DNA from: Deltaproteobacteria bacterium
GTDB taxonomy: Bacteria; Desulfobacterota; Desulfomonilia; Desulfomonilales; Desulfomonilaceae
Direction of reading: 5' to 3'
Assembly (NCBI GenBank): GCA_026388665.1
Contig: JAPLJJ010000061.1
Coordinates: 1 to 53,841, forward strand
DNA length: 53,841 bases
Below the pieces are notes generated by a model. It searched no databases and was not told the DNA's origin. It was given only the letters and a program-made list of their open reading frames with translations. A program made the translations under genes and the position numbers. Below are positions 31,712 to 40,947 of the stretch, in pieces. Positions within the stretch are counted from its first letter, which is position 1. Each line of letters opens with the position of its first letter.

Positions 31712-32599
31712 TTGGATTATAGTTTCGCTCTTCAGCAACTCGTATACGGTCTCACGGTAGGATGTTTGTATGGCCTCTTAGCCATCGGTTATACGATGGT
31801 CTACGGTGTGTTGCGTCTCATAAACTTTGCTCACGGCGATCTATTAATGGTTTCCGCCTACGCTGGTTTCTTTGGAATAGTTATTTTCCAGATCCCATGG
31901 CCGGTTTCTTTCGCAGGCGCAATTATTCTGACTGCATTGCTGGGCATATTGATTGACCGTGGAGCTTACAAGCCTATCCGCAAGAGTCCTAGAATTAATG
32001 CCCTTATAACCGCCATCGGGGTTTCCTTTCTACTAGAAAACCTTGGCCTGGTGATAATTGGGGGAAGGCCCAAATCATTTCCTATGCCCGATGTTTTTGC
32101 GGGCTCTATTTTATTGGGCGCTGTCAATATACCGGCTCTTTCGATTTGGATCCTTGTCATCACCTTGGTTTTGCTGGCTGTTTGTCTGGTTGTCGTAAGA
32201 AAAACTCGTATCGGTATGGCTATGAGGGCATTATCCAGAGACATGGAAACAGTAATGCTAATGGGAGTTGACAAGGACAGGGTAATATCTTTTACGTTTG
32301 CTCTAGGGTCTGCTTTGGCCGCTGCAGGCGGCATAATGTGGTGCATGAAATATCCTGCTGTGGAGCCGTTTATGGGGGTTATTCCAGGCTTAAAAGCATT
32401 TGTGGCCGCTGTATTAGGAGGCATAGGCAATGTAACGGGCGCAGCCCTGGGCGGTCTGATTCTAGGTCTGGCTGAAGTGCTGATTGTAGCCATTGAGCCT
32501 GACTGGTCGGGCTATCGTGACGCTGTAGCGTTTTTCCTTATGATCATTATTCTTCTGACTCGCCCTACCGGAATTATGGGAGAGCAACTTCCGGATTAG
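31712..32599 (+). CDS. livH: Branched-chain amino acid ABC transporter permease LivH
   Basis: 295 residues with about eight membrane helices. It begins with TTG (LDYSFALQQLVYGLTVGCLY), chosen because AAGGAG lies about 12 bases upstream and the family N-terminus aligns. LivH hallmarks: LINFAHGDLLMVSAYAG near the N-terminus and GLKAFVAAVLGGIGNVTGAALGGLILGLAE near the C-terminus. It forms the membrane channel with LivM, encoded 35 bases downstream. Confidence 0.95.
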   Translation: MDYSFALQQLVYGLTVGCLYGLLAIGYTMVYGVLRLINFAHGDLLMVSAYAGFFGIVIFQIPWPVSFAGAIILTALLGILIDRGAYKPIRKSPRINALITAIGVSFLLENLGLVIIGGRPKSFPMPDVFAGSILLGAVNIPALSIWILVITLVLLAVCLVVVRKTRIGMAMRALSRDMETVMLMGVDKDRVISFTFALGSALAAAGGIMWCMKYPAVEPFMGVIPGLKAFVAAVLGGIGNVTGAALGGLILGLAEVLIVAIEPDWSGYRDAVAFFLMIIILLTRPTGIMGEQLPD

Positions 32600-32634
32600 G
32601 ACATAATGGGACCCGATAAAAGAAACTGGAAGGG

Positions 32635-33684
32635 TTGAACAAAACAAAAGTGTCTCGTGATAAAAGCCTTACCATTTTTAGTGTTTTGCTTTTATTGGCA
32701 TTTATTTTTTATGCAGAACGAAATTTTAATCATTATACGATTCGAATTCTGGAAAACATCGCAATATTTATAACCCTTGCGGTTAGTTACAATTTAATTA
32801 ACGGGATCATGGGCCAATTCTCATTGGCGCCGAATGCCTTTCTTGCCATAGGCGCATACACAAGCGCGATTTTTACCCTTTCCCCCGAAGAGAAATTGCG
32901 ATCTTTTATAATCGAACCGATGATCTGGCCTTTATCTGTATTATCTCTTCCGTTCGCTGTTTCATTGTTGTTGGCGGGTTTGGTGACGGCTCTAGTGGCT
33001 TTTTTTATGGCAGCGCCGGTCTTTCGTGTCCGAGGAGATTACCTCGCGATTGTTACTCTTGGTTTCGGGGAAGTTATCCAGGTCCTTGCAAATAACCTGA
33101 TTTCTCTTACCAATGGTTCGTTGGGACTAAAGGGTCTGCATCCTTACACAAATCTTTGGTGGGCATGGGGTGTCTGCATTTTCACGATATTCTGCACGGT
33201 ACGGCTTATCAATTCATCGTATGGCCGAGCAATGAAGGCCGTTCGTGAAGACGAGATAGCAGCAGAGGCTATGGGTATCAACGCATTTCGGGTCAAGACC
33301 TTAGCTTTCACTTTTAGCGCATTCTTTCAAGGAGTAGCGGGAGGATTGCTGGCCCACCTGATCACGACCATTTCTCCATCGTTATTTACGTTCATGTTTA
33401 CATTTAATCTACTCATCATAATCGTTATAGGGGGACTCGGGAGCACTACAGGCTCAGTGATAGCCGCTATTTTGATCACATGGGGAGGGGAAGCGCTTCG
33501 TGTTTTTGAAGAACCGTCAAATTTTCTGGGCTTCAATTATAAAGGGGTTCCAGGTATGAGAATGGTTTTGTTCTCACTGATACTGATCTTGGTGATGTTG
33601 TTCGCGAGAAGCGGAATAATGGGTAGGGCTGAGTTCAGTTGGGAAAGTCTATTTCGATGGTTTAGAAGAAAATTACCGTGTTGA
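32635..33684 (+). CDS. livM: Branched-chain amino acid ABC transporter permease LivM
   Basis: Up to 349 residues with about nine membrane helices. Typical blocks are INGIMGQFSLAPNAFLAIGAY, RVRGDYLAIVTLGFGEVIQ, SSYGRAMKAVREDEIAAEAMGIN and the coupling segment NLLIIIVIGGLGSTTGSVIA. The start is uncertain: TTG 32635 directly abuts GGAAGGG, so GTG 32650, 15 bases after it, may be used instead. It pairs with LivH and precedes the two ATPase genes. Confidence 0.94.
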   Translation: MNKTKVSRDKSLTIFSVLLLLAFIFYAERNFNHYTIRILENIAIFITLAVSYNLINGIMGQFSLAPNAFLAIGAYTSAIFTLSPEEKLRSFIIEPMIWPLSVLSLPFAVSLLLAGLVTALVAFFMAAPVFRVRGDYLAIVTLGFGEVIQVLANNLISLTNGSLGLKGLHPYTNLWWAWGVCIFTIFCTVRLINSSYGRAMKAVREDEIAAEAMGINAFRVKTLAFTFSAFFQGVAGGLLAHLITTISPSLFTFMFTFNLLIIIVIGGLGSTTGSVIAAILITWGGEALRVFEEPSNFLGFNYKGVPGMRMVLFSLILILVMLFARSGIMGRAEFSWESLFRWFRRKLPC

Positions 33685-33699
33685 TGGCGTGAAGGCGAC

Positions 33700-34497
33700 A
33701 TGGATTTATTACTTGACGTAAGATGTTTGTCGGTTTCTTTTGGGGGAGTTAGAGCAGTCAATTCGCTGGATCTAGAAATAAGAAAAGGTGAGATCGTAGG
33801 ATTAATCGGCCCCAACGGAGCCGGGAAAACCACTGCCTTTAATGCGGTAACGGGAAGAATAAGACCTTCGTCAGGCGCTATTTTCTTTTGTGGCGCCGAG
33901 ATCACTGGGTGGCCATCTCCGAGAATTGCCCGCAACGGTATAGCAAGGACGTTTCAGAATATTAAGCTCTACGAAGACCTTTCGGTCATAGAAAACGTTA
34001 TGATCGCAGCCCATTCATCTATTTCTTACTCCTTCCTGGAAGCGATATTTGGATTCGGCAGATTTTCCGCGGATGAATCAAGAATTAGGTCTAGAGCTGA
34101 GGAACTGTTGAAATTGATGAACCTAAAGGAACTGGCCTTCGAACGTGCAAGTTCGCTTCCTTATGGGAGCCAGAGGAAGCTGGAGATAGCGCGAGCCTTG
34201 GCTCTTGAACCAAAATTGTTACTGTTGGATGAACCGGTAGCAGGAATGAACCCTACGGAGACAAGGGAATTTGGGGGTTTCCTGTTGAGACTGAGGGACA
34301 ATCTTTCTATTGGGGTAGGCTTGATCGATCACGACATGAGTTTTGTGATGGAGGTTTGCGATAAAATCAGAGTCATAGATCACGGGATTCCCATAGCGTG
34401 GGGAACTCCGTTCGAAATCAGGAACGATAATAAAGTAATAGCCGCCTATCTTGGAACAGACTTCGGCGGTCAGCCAGTCGATTATGCTACAAATTGA
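33700..34497 (+). CDS. livG: Branched-chain amino acid ABC transporter ATPase LivG
   Basis: 265 residues. Walker A is GPNGAGKTT, the Q-loop follows in RTFQNIKLY, the signature motif is LPYGSQRKLEIARAL, and Walker B is LLLLDEPVAGMN with a His switch in GLIDHDMSFV. The 'AGMNP.E' and 'IDHDM' motifs separate LivG from LivF. GAAGG lies 6 bases before the ATG. The gene overlaps livF by 14 bases. Confidence 0.96.
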   Translation: MDLLLDVRCLSVSFGGVRAVNSLDLEIRKGEIVGLIGPNGAGKTTAFNAVTGRIRPSSGAIFFCGAEITGWPSPRIARNGIARTFQNIKLYEDLSVIENVMIAAHSSISYSFLEAIFGFGRFSADESRIRSRAEELLKLMNLKELAFERASSLPYGSQRKLEIARALALEPKLLLLDEPVAGMNPTETREFGGFLLRLRDNLSIGVGLIDHDMSFVMEVCDKIRVIDHGIPIAWGTPFEIRNDNKVIAAYLGTDFGGQPVDYATN

Positions 34498-35203
34498 AGA
34501 TCTTCACGTTAACTATGGTGGGATTCGAGCTCTAAAAGGGGTCTCTATCGAGGTAGGCGAAAAAGAAATCGTTTCCTTGTTGGGATCCAATGGGGCAGGA
34601 AAGAGCACCACCATTCGAGCAATATCCGGTCTGGTTTCCGCTCAATCAGGTGACATTCGTTTTGAAGGCAAGAGCATAAAGGGCTTGGCTCCACACAAAA
34701 TTCAGAGACTTGGCCTAGTTCATATACCGGAAGGGCGGAAGGTTTTCGCAAACCTGACAATTCGGGAAAATCTGATGATGGGAGCATACTACGTTAGAGA
34801 GAAGTCCCGCTTGTCTAAACTGTTTGACGGGGTTTATGAGATGTTCCCGGTTTTGGAGTCACGATCTCAACAGTTAGCGGGAACACTATCCGGTGGTGAG
34901 CAGCAAATGTTGGCTATCGGGAGGGCCCTGATGTCTCAGCCACGATTGCTGATGATGGATGAGCCCTCTCTGGGGCTTGCTCCTCTAGTGGCTGCCGATG
35001 TGTTTCGAATTATAGAAAAAATTAGAATCGAAGGAGTGACTATTTTCCTGATTGAACAGAATGCGAATGCAGCGCTTAGAATAGCTGATTATGCCTTCTT
35101 ATTGGAAAATGGAGTAATATCCCTCGAAGGACCAGGGTACGAACTGCTGATGAATCCAAAAGTTAGACAGGCATATTTAGGGGGTGTTACGGAAGAAACT
35201 TAG
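34484..35203 (+). CDS. livF: Branched-chain amino acid ABC transporter ATPase LivF
   Basis: 239 residues from ATG 34484 (MLQIEDLHVNYGG); an in-frame TTG at 34451 would add eleven residues not seen in the family. Walker A is GSNGAGKSTT, the signature is LSGGEQQMLAIGRALM, Walker B is LLMMDEPSLGLAP, and the H-loop position is Gln in LIEQNANAAL, as usual for LivF. It is the last gene of the importer operon. Confidence 0.96.
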   Translation: MLQIEDLHVNYGGIRALKGVSIEVGEKEIVSLLGSNGAGKSTTIRAISGLVSAQSGDIRFEGKSIKGLAPHKIQRLGLVHIPEGRKVFANLTIRENLMMGAYYVREKSRLSKLFDGVYEMFPVLESRSQQLAGTLSGGEQQMLAIGRALMSQPRLLMMDEPSLGLAPLVAADVFRIIEKIRIEGVTIFLIEQNANAALRIADYAFLLENGVISLEGPGYELLMNPKVRQAYLGGVTEET

Positions 35204-35635
35204 ATTGGCGGGTCCCTATATAGGCTATGTAAACCATAACCTTTTCTAATGAAGAAATTTATTGGCACTTAGCAGGAAAAGATCAGGTTTTTTATCAATA
35301 AAATCAACATACCTGTAAGAATAACTTGACTAGTGATTCATGTGGTGATAGCAAAATGCCGGCCTCAACCTCGGGGGAGGGAGGGGCCTGTTAAACCGGC
35401 GGACCGGGGGGTGAGGAACCAATTCTCCCCTCCGGTTTCTTTTTGTCGAACAAAGAGAAAAATGTGGCCGGAACTTATGTCTCTGAAAATGTTAGAAAGA
35501 TTGGAAGCTTGGGGATAATGTTGAGCCAATTTATCGAACCATCCGAACCGTACCGCTTTACACCTTCGATAACATGTCATATATGATTAGATTTGATCGC
35601 TATCGAAAAAGCGAAACAGATTGAAAGAGAAAAAA
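35204..35635 (+). other. Gene-free spacer with a GC-rich island
   Basis: No convincing protein frame is present. The first 150 bases are AT-rich. A sharply GC-rich island at about 35357-35436 contains two potential stems: GCCGG at 35358-35362 with CCGGC at 35396-35400, and the strong terminator hairpin described separately. It also has four G-tracts. The region could end the liv transcript or hold a short structured RNA of about 100 bases. The last 190 bases carry nothing recognisable apart from the lepB ribosome site. Confidence 0.4.
35404..35444 (+). terminator. Rho-independent terminator between livF and lepB
   Basis: Arms CCGGGGGGTGAG (35404-35415) and CTCCCCTCCGG (35425-35435) pair over eleven positions with one bulged T and one G-T pair. 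The loop is GAACCAATT, and the stem is followed by TTTCTTTTT. It reads on the plus strand and lies 200 bases after livF. Confidence 0.8.
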
Positions 35636-36277
35636 ATGGCTCAATCCTTAAATGTTCCCGAACCTGTAAAAAAATCCCAACGAACTATTTTTCAAGAGTA
35701 CAGCGAAGCTCTAGTAGTAGCTATAATCCTGGCCATAATAATAAGGGCCATATTTATTCAAGCTTTCAAAATTCCTTCCGGCTCCATGGAGCCAACCTTA
35801 CTTATTGGCGATCATATCCTAGTAAATAAGTTAGTTTATGGCGTTAGAATTCCGTTCACCAACACAAGATTTCCAAACCTGTTCGAACCGGAAAAATCAG
35901 ACGTCATAGTATTTGTGTATCCGGAAGATCGCACGAAGGATTTCATAAAAAGGGTTGTAGCGGTAGGCGGGGACACAATAGAGATAAAAAACAAAAAAGT
36001 TTTTATTAACGGCAATGAATCTATAACTCCCGGGGCCAGATTTAATAGTAACGTGATTATGCCTGGGGACCTTAATCCGAGAGATAATATGCAACCTGCA
36101 AAGGTCCCTGGTGGCTTTCTTTTCGTTATGGGCGATAACAGGGATTTCAGCCATGACAGCCGATTTTGGGGTTTTGTGCCCCTGGAAGATGTTAAAGGAA
36201 AGGCGTTTCTGATTTACTATTCTGCTCAGGACATGGCGAAAATAAGGTGGGATCGTATCTTTAAACTCATTCACTAG
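35636..36277 (+). CDS. lepB: Signal peptidase I
   Basis: 213 residues from ATG 35636 with AAAGAG about 8 bases upstream; an in-frame TTG at 35621 is an alternative. One N-terminal membrane helix (ALVVAIILAIIIRAIFIQAF) anchors the periplasmic serine/lysine protease domain. The nucleophile Ser50 lies in PSGSMEPTL and the general base Lys105 in DFIKRVVAVGGD; the boxes MGDNRDFSHDSRFWG and the C-terminal IRWDRIF are intact. It removes signal peptides from exported proteins. It stands alone between the liv operon and a convergent gene. Confidence 0.96.
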   Translation: MAQSLNVPEPVKKSQRTIFQEYSEALVVAIILAIIIRAIFIQAFKIPSGSMEPTLLIGDHILVNKLVYGVRIPFTNTRFPNLFEPEKSDVIVFVYPEDRTKDFIKRVVAVGGDTIEIKNKKVFINGNESITPGARFNSNVIMPGDLNPRDNMQPAKVPGGFLFVMGDNRDFSHDSRFWGFVPLEDVKGKAFLIYYSAQDMAKIRWDRIFKLIH

Positions 36278-36376
36278 TGTGGCGTTTGAGAAATAGATTG
36301 GACACGTAGATCGGCCTGCGGCCACCGGATTCAGGAAACGGTGGAGAATGCCCGCTTAGCCTGCACGAGATGACTA

Positions 36377-37228
36377 TTATTTATTCGAGGGGGCCTGCCC
36401 TCGGCGGTTAATCGCGTAAGTTCCCGGGTTGCCGATAAACGGCAGTACAAGTATCCATGGAAGAGTGAGACGTGTAGGTTCTCGAAACTGATTCAGGCCT
36501 ATGGTCATTCCCTCATGGCCCAGTCTGGGTTGTGATCGGTAGGTTCCCAGAAGCCAGTCCCACCACGGTAAATTAAATCCAAAATTGCTGTTTGTTTCAT
36601 TCGGGAACACCGAGTGATGTACACGGTGCATATCCGGCGTTACTACAAACAGCCTCAGAATTTTATCCTTCGATTCAGGCAGTTTGATGTTGCTGTGATT
36701 AAACATCGCTGTCCCATTGAGCAGGACCTCAAAGAGAATCACGCCAAGAACCGGCGGCCCCAGAGCTAATATTGCCGCTGATTTTATGACCATCGAGAGC
36801 CAGATCTCAATTGGGTGGAACCTAGCCCCAGTCGTAACGTCAAAATCAAGGTCTGCATGATGAATCATGTGGAGGCGCCAAAACGCCGGGGCGGCATGAA
36901 ACATCACGTGTTGCAAATAGATTATGAAATCCAGGATAAAGACACTCGCTATAACGCTCACGAAGTAGGGAAGTCTAAGGATATTCATGATCCCCCATCC
37001 GTGTTGATCGACCCAATATGCTACGCCAACAGCCCCTGCGGAAAAGAAAAATCTAGGCGCAATGGAGTTTATGACTACGATTCCAATATTAATAATCCAT
37101 CGACTGGTCTTTGAGACGGTCAATTGTCTGCGAGGCAGCTTGGTCTCATAAAAAGCTACTACAGCGAATATGAAAATGAAGAAAACCAGCCTTATTGAGG
37201 CTTCATTAATTAAGATAAAATCAGTCAT
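36377..37228 (-). CDS. Fatty acid hydroxylase/sterol desaturase superfamily membrane protein
   Basis: 283 residues with four or five membrane helices and the histidine clusters of the di-iron fatty acid hydroxylase superfamily: HVMFH (His-x3-His), HMIHH (His-x2-His-His) and HRVHH, with FNHSN between the last two. Such enzymes bind a non-haem di-iron centre and hydroxylate or desaturate lipids, normally with O2. Its presence among genes of an anaerobic cast is notable; the substrate is unknown. It is convergent with lepB. Confidence 0.88.
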   Translation of the reverse strand: MTDFILINEASIRLVFFIFIFAVVAFYETKLPRRQLTVSKTSRWIINIGIVVINSIAPRFFFSAGAVGVAYWVDQHGWGIMNILRLPYFVSVIASVFILDFIIYLQHVMFHAAPAFWRLHMIHHADLDFDVTTGARFHPIEIWLSMVIKSAAILALGPPVLGVILFEVLLNGTAMFNHSNIKLPESKDKILRLFVVTPDMHRVHHSVFPNETNSNFGFNLPWWDWLLGTYRSQPRLGHEGMTIGLNQFREPTRLTLPWILVLPFIGNPGTYAINRRGQAPSNK

Positions 37229-37239
37229 GACCCTGAGGC

Positions 37240-38423
37240 CTATCCCTCAAGGTTTCGACGACCAAAAAGAATCTCAATCAAATTCATCCCCTGAGGTTCT
37301 ACAATTCCTGAATCGGCCGCGGACCTCTCGGAAAACTTTATGTGATCGGATTTATCGGATTTCTTCCATGCCTCAGAATCCAAAAACATGAATGGAATTG
37401 GACCTCGCGTGTGGACCCTCTTCGCCACAGGCGTCTGATGATCAGGGGCCAGCAGTATTCGCCAGTTTTCAAAAGCGTCCAGTTCTTTCAAGACCGGACC
37501 GACGACCCTTTGATCGCCTCATCAGGAGCTTCGACATGGAGAAGCACAAAATCACCATTGGCCAGAGAGTCAATTGCGGCTCGAACTTTACCGGCGTAAT
37601 TCGTGTCAAGATATCCTGTAGCGCCTTCAACGTCTATCATGTTAAGGCCTGAGTACTTGCCGATACCTCTGACCAGATCTACAGCGGCTATCACACTGCC
37701 GGTGATACCAAAACGCTCCTGCAATGTCTTGATTCTTGGGGGTTTTCCCTGTCCCCAAGGCCAGACGGAATTCGCCATCCCCTGTCCGCGTTTCAATCGC
37801 CGCTGATTCACTGGATGTTTGTCCAGGATTCGCCACGATTTGACTATGAGTCGCATTAGCTTCTCTGATCCTCGTCCGGTGGGAAAATAATGAGTAATCG
37901 GTTGCCCTGGAAAATCATGAGGAGCATGTGTAACAATCCCTTCGGGCCCGTTTTCCCAAATCAAGAGATTTCTGTAAGATACTCCTGGATAAATCTCAAA
38001 CCCAAGAGATTCAAATTCAAGAGCCAACGATCCTATTAGTTCTCCGGCTTCAGGTGACGAAATATGATCACCGCTATGATCTGCCATAATAGTGTAATTT
38101 CGGTCGAGCGTTACAAGATTGAGACGGAACGCAAGATCTCGCGACTTTAATTCTATTCCCATTGACGCTGCTTCAAAAGGAGCTCGTCCGGTGTAAGTTT
38201 CGGCCGCCGAGTATCCCATCAGTGAAAGAGTAGCTACATCACTCCCCGGTGATAGGCCCTCAGGAATTGTGTTGGAGGTCCCAATCTTACCTGCCGAGGC
38301 TGCTTTGTCCATCCACGGAGTGTTGGCCGATTCCAAAGGGGTAGGCTCCGAAGAATCATCGAATGCGTCAGCCATACCATCAGGCACAATTATCAAATAC
38401 TTCGTATTAGAATCCGAGGACAT
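37240..38423 (-). pseudogene. apgM: Cofactor-independent phosphoglycerate mutase (ApgM-like), deleted and frameshifted
   Basis: The main frame (38423-37488, 311 residues) begins KYLIIVPDGMADAF and has the phosphate-accepting Ser in EGLSPGSDVATLSLMGY and the block ADHSGDHISSPEAG. After HVEAPDEA, where the family has GHxGD with a metal-binding His and about 15 further residues, it reads IKGSSVRS and stops. The C-terminus continues in another frame (codons from about 37515 to the stop at 37240): VVGPVLKELDAFENW, APDHQTPVAKRVHT, PIPFMF. So roughly 15-20 codons are missing and the frame is broken. The enzyme interconverts 2- and 3-phosphoglycerate and sits in the usual place after hom and thrC, overlapping thrC by 17 bases. 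An assembly error is the other explanation. Confidence 0.75.
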
Positions 38424-39459
38424 TTAACACCTTCTTCGTTTCCGGTTCGCATGTTACCGGTTCTCTAGAAACTTTAATAGCATTGTCAGGATCTTTTAGA
38501 CCATGGCCGGTTAGAGTGCATACTACCCGTTCTCCTCCATTGAATAAGCCCTGGGTGTTTTTCTTGATAAGTCCTGCAATCGAGGCGGCGGACGCCGGTT
38601 CACAAAAAACACCCTCTAAAGAAGAAACCATCTTGTAAGCTTCAAGAATTTCATCATCAGTCACCGAGTCAATCAATCCACCCGATTCATCACGAGCTTG
38701 CACGGCCTTTTGCCACGATGCTGGGTTACCGATTCGGATCGCAGTAGCAATTGTCTCAGGTTTTTCAAAAATCCGCCCCTGAACTATAGGTGAGGCCCCT
38801 TCGGCCTGAAAACCAATCATCCTGGGCAAATTCTTTATTTTTCCACAATCAAAATAAGCCTTATAACCTGCCCAATACGCTGTTATATTTCCTGCGTTTC
38901 CAACCGGCAATGAATGATAGTCCGGCGGTGAGCCTAGAGAATCACAAATTTCAAAGGCTCCTGACTTCTGGCCTTCAATTCTGTGCGGGTTCAGGGAATT
39001 TACCAGCGTTATTGGGTAATCTTCGGATATCTTCTTCACAATATTTAAAGCGTCATCAAAATTACCGAGAACTTTTATGACGGTAGCTCCGTGAATCATA
39101 GCTTGCGCAAGTTTGCCGAGCGCTATTTTCCCTTCAGGTATCACAACAAAGGCTTTAATTCCGGCCCTGGCAGCGTAAGCAGCCGCAGATGCGGAGGTGT
39201 TACCGGTAGATGCGCATATTACTGCCTTTGATCCAGATTCCACCGCTCTTGAAACTGCTAGAGTCATCCCCCGATCCTTGAACGAACATGTGGGGTTGAG
39301 TCCCTCATATTTCAAAAAGATCGATATGTTAGGGTTTATCTTCTCCGCGAGTCGAGGCGCAGGAATCAAAGGAGTATTTCCTTCAAGTATGGTGACCACA
39401 TGTTTTTGATCCGAGAATCTAAAGAAATCAGGATATTGCCTAATAATACCTTTCCACAT
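38407..39459 (-). CDS. thrC: Threonine synthase
   Basis: 350 residues from ATG 39459, which has GGAG 7 bases upstream; adjacent ATG 39462 and a further in-frame start at 39495 are less well placed. A PLP enzyme that turns O-phosphohomoserine into threonine. The PLP Lys is in TCSFKDRGM, the phosphate-binding loop is VGNAGNITAYW, and ASTGNTSASAAAYAARAG and EPASAASIAGL are conserved blocks. It lies 72 bases after hom, and its end overlaps the apgM-like gene. Confidence 0.95.
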   Translation of the reverse strand: MWKGIIRQYPDFFRFSDQKHVVTILEGNTPLIPAPRLAEKINPNISIFLKYEGLNPTCSFKDRGMTLAVSRAVESGSKAVICASTGNTSASAAAYAARAGIKAFVVIPEGKIALGKLAQAMIHGATVIKVLGNFDDALNIVKKISEDYPITLVNSLNPHRIEGQKSGAFEICDSLGSPPDYHSLPVGNAGNITAYWAGYKAYFDCGKIKNLPRMIGFQAEGASPIVQGRIFEKPETIATAIRIGNPASWQKAVQARDESGGLIDSVTDDEILEAYKMVSSLEGVFCEPASAASIAGLIKKNTQGLFNGGERVVCTLTGHGLKDPDNAIKVSREPVTCEPETKKVLNVLGF

Positions 39460-39531
39460 CATATATCTCCATTGACCCAAGCCTTCTCCTGCCAAGAAAA
39501 ATCAGGGAAAACGGCCGGGGCATCCTATAAT

Positions 39532-40854
39532 TTAGTCTAAATCTTCATCTTCGATTCTAATTATCGCGGGTGGAGCATCAACTACATCCAGGTTTCCGAT
39601 TTTTTGCCTGGCCTTTTGCACATCAGCTTCTTTAGCCGAATGCGTTATGAACACTACGGGCACTGCCCCGGCCCCTGAGCGATCTCGACGTTTTTGAACC
39701 ACCGAATGAATGCTGATGTTGTGATCAGCCATTATCCCGGCTATTCGGGACAATACCCCGGGTCGGTCAATCGCTTGAATTCGAATATAATAATTGGTGA
39801 CTACCTCGTTCATATCCAGCACTGAATCTGCCGACGCCAGATGACCGGGATAGCCCAAAGGCGGTACACGCCCAGCCTTACCAAGCCTTCTGTTGCGAAT
39901 CAATTCGATAACATCTGCAATTACTGCTGAAGCGGTAGGTTCTCGACCGGCGCCTCTGCCATAGAATAACTGATCCCCAACCATGTCGCCACGTAGAAAG
40001 ATTCCATTAAACACACCATCGACTTGAGCCAGAGGATGGTTTTGTGGAATCATTGTAGGGTGCAGTCTGACTTCTACCTTGGTCCCGTGCCTTATTATCA
40101 TAGCCAGTAATTTGATCTTGTATGAGAATTCACGCGCCATAACGAGGTCAAAAGGGTCAATGCGAGTAATGCCTTCAACATGAATGTTTTGCAAAGTCGC
40201 ATGAATCCCGTGTGTTAGAGCAAGGACAAGCACAAGTTTATGAGCCGAATCAATACCTTCTATGTCCAATGTCGGGTCTGTTTCGGCATAACCTAACTTC
40301 TGAGCCCTTTGTAGGGTTTCGTTGAATGAGGCTCCCGGATTATCGGTCATCTCGGAAAGGATGAAATTGCACGTTCCATTTAGAATCGCCAATATTTTGT
40401 CAAATTTATTTGCAATTAATCCTTCTCGAAGGGATCTCAAGATAGGGATTCCACCTGCGACAGCCGCCTCGAAAGCTATGTCAGTTGAATTTTCACGCGC
40501 GGTCTCAAAAACTTCGAGTCCATGTTCGGCGAGCAATGCCTTATTGGCTGTGACAACTGATTTCCCGTTGCGAATAGCTTCCGTGATGAACGTCCGAGCA
40601 GGTTCGCAGCCGCCCATGAGTTCGATTACGATCGATATCTCAGGGTCTCTAATGATTTGGTACGCGTCGGTTGTGAGAATTGATTCATCGAACGATACCC
40701 CGCGATCTGTATGAATGTCCAAATCAGCAATCCGTTTAAGCTTAATTCGAAATCCGGTCCTTGCTTCTAAAATGGCCTGATTTTCTTTTAGGATTTGAAC
40801 AACGCCACTGCCTATCGTTCCAAAACCGATAAGACCGATCGAAATTTCATCCAT
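39532..40854 (-). CDS. hom: Homoserine dehydrogenase
   Basis: 440 residues from ATG 40854 (MDEISIGLIGFG), with AGG about 10 bases upstream. It reduces aspartate semialdehyde to homoserine. Parts: the NAD(P) fold GLIGFGTIGSGVVQIL, the catalytic domain with VVTANKALLAEHG, ILNGTCNFILSEM and the DIEGIDSAHKL block holding the active-site Lys, and a C-terminal ACT domain (YYIRIQAIDRPGVLSRIAGIMADH) for feedback by threonine. It is between the aminotransferase and thrC, forming a threonine branch operon. Confidence 0.96.
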   Translation of the reverse strand: MDEISIGLIGFGTIGSGVVQILKENQAILEARTGFRIKLKRIADLDIHTDRGVSFDESILTTDAYQIIRDPEISIVIELMGGCEPARTFITEAIRNGKSVVTANKALLAEHGLEVFETARENSTDIAFEAAVAGGIPILRSLREGLIANKFDKILAILNGTCNFILSEMTDNPGASFNETLQRAQKLGYAETDPTLDIEGIDSAHKLVLVLALTHGIHATLQNIHVEGITRIDPFDLVMAREFSYKIKLLAMIIRHGTKVEVRLHPTMIPQNHPLAQVDGVFNGIFLRGDMVGDQLFYGRGAGREPTASAVIADVIELIRNRRLGKAGRVPPLGYPGHLASADSVLDMNEVVTNYYIRIQAIDRPGVLSRIAGIMADHNISIHSVVQKRRDRSGAGAVPVVFITHSAKEADVQKARQKIGNLDVVDAPPAIIRIEDEDLD

Positions 40855-40947
40855 AGATTGTACCTGTCTCAATGTCGTTTTCCCGATCCGGCGATTTCTA
40901 ATGGGTTTCTCAATCTGTGGAATTGAATGCCGGAGCGACCCTTTCCG

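Noticed and set aside
31966-32493. 175-codon minus-strand frame
   Set aside because: It is the antisense shadow of livH, rich in Pro, Ala and Thr as expected of such shadows.
35333-35518. 61-codon frame over the GC-rich island
   Set aside because: It covers the terminator hairpin and encodes a low-complexity Arg/Pro/Gly peptide.
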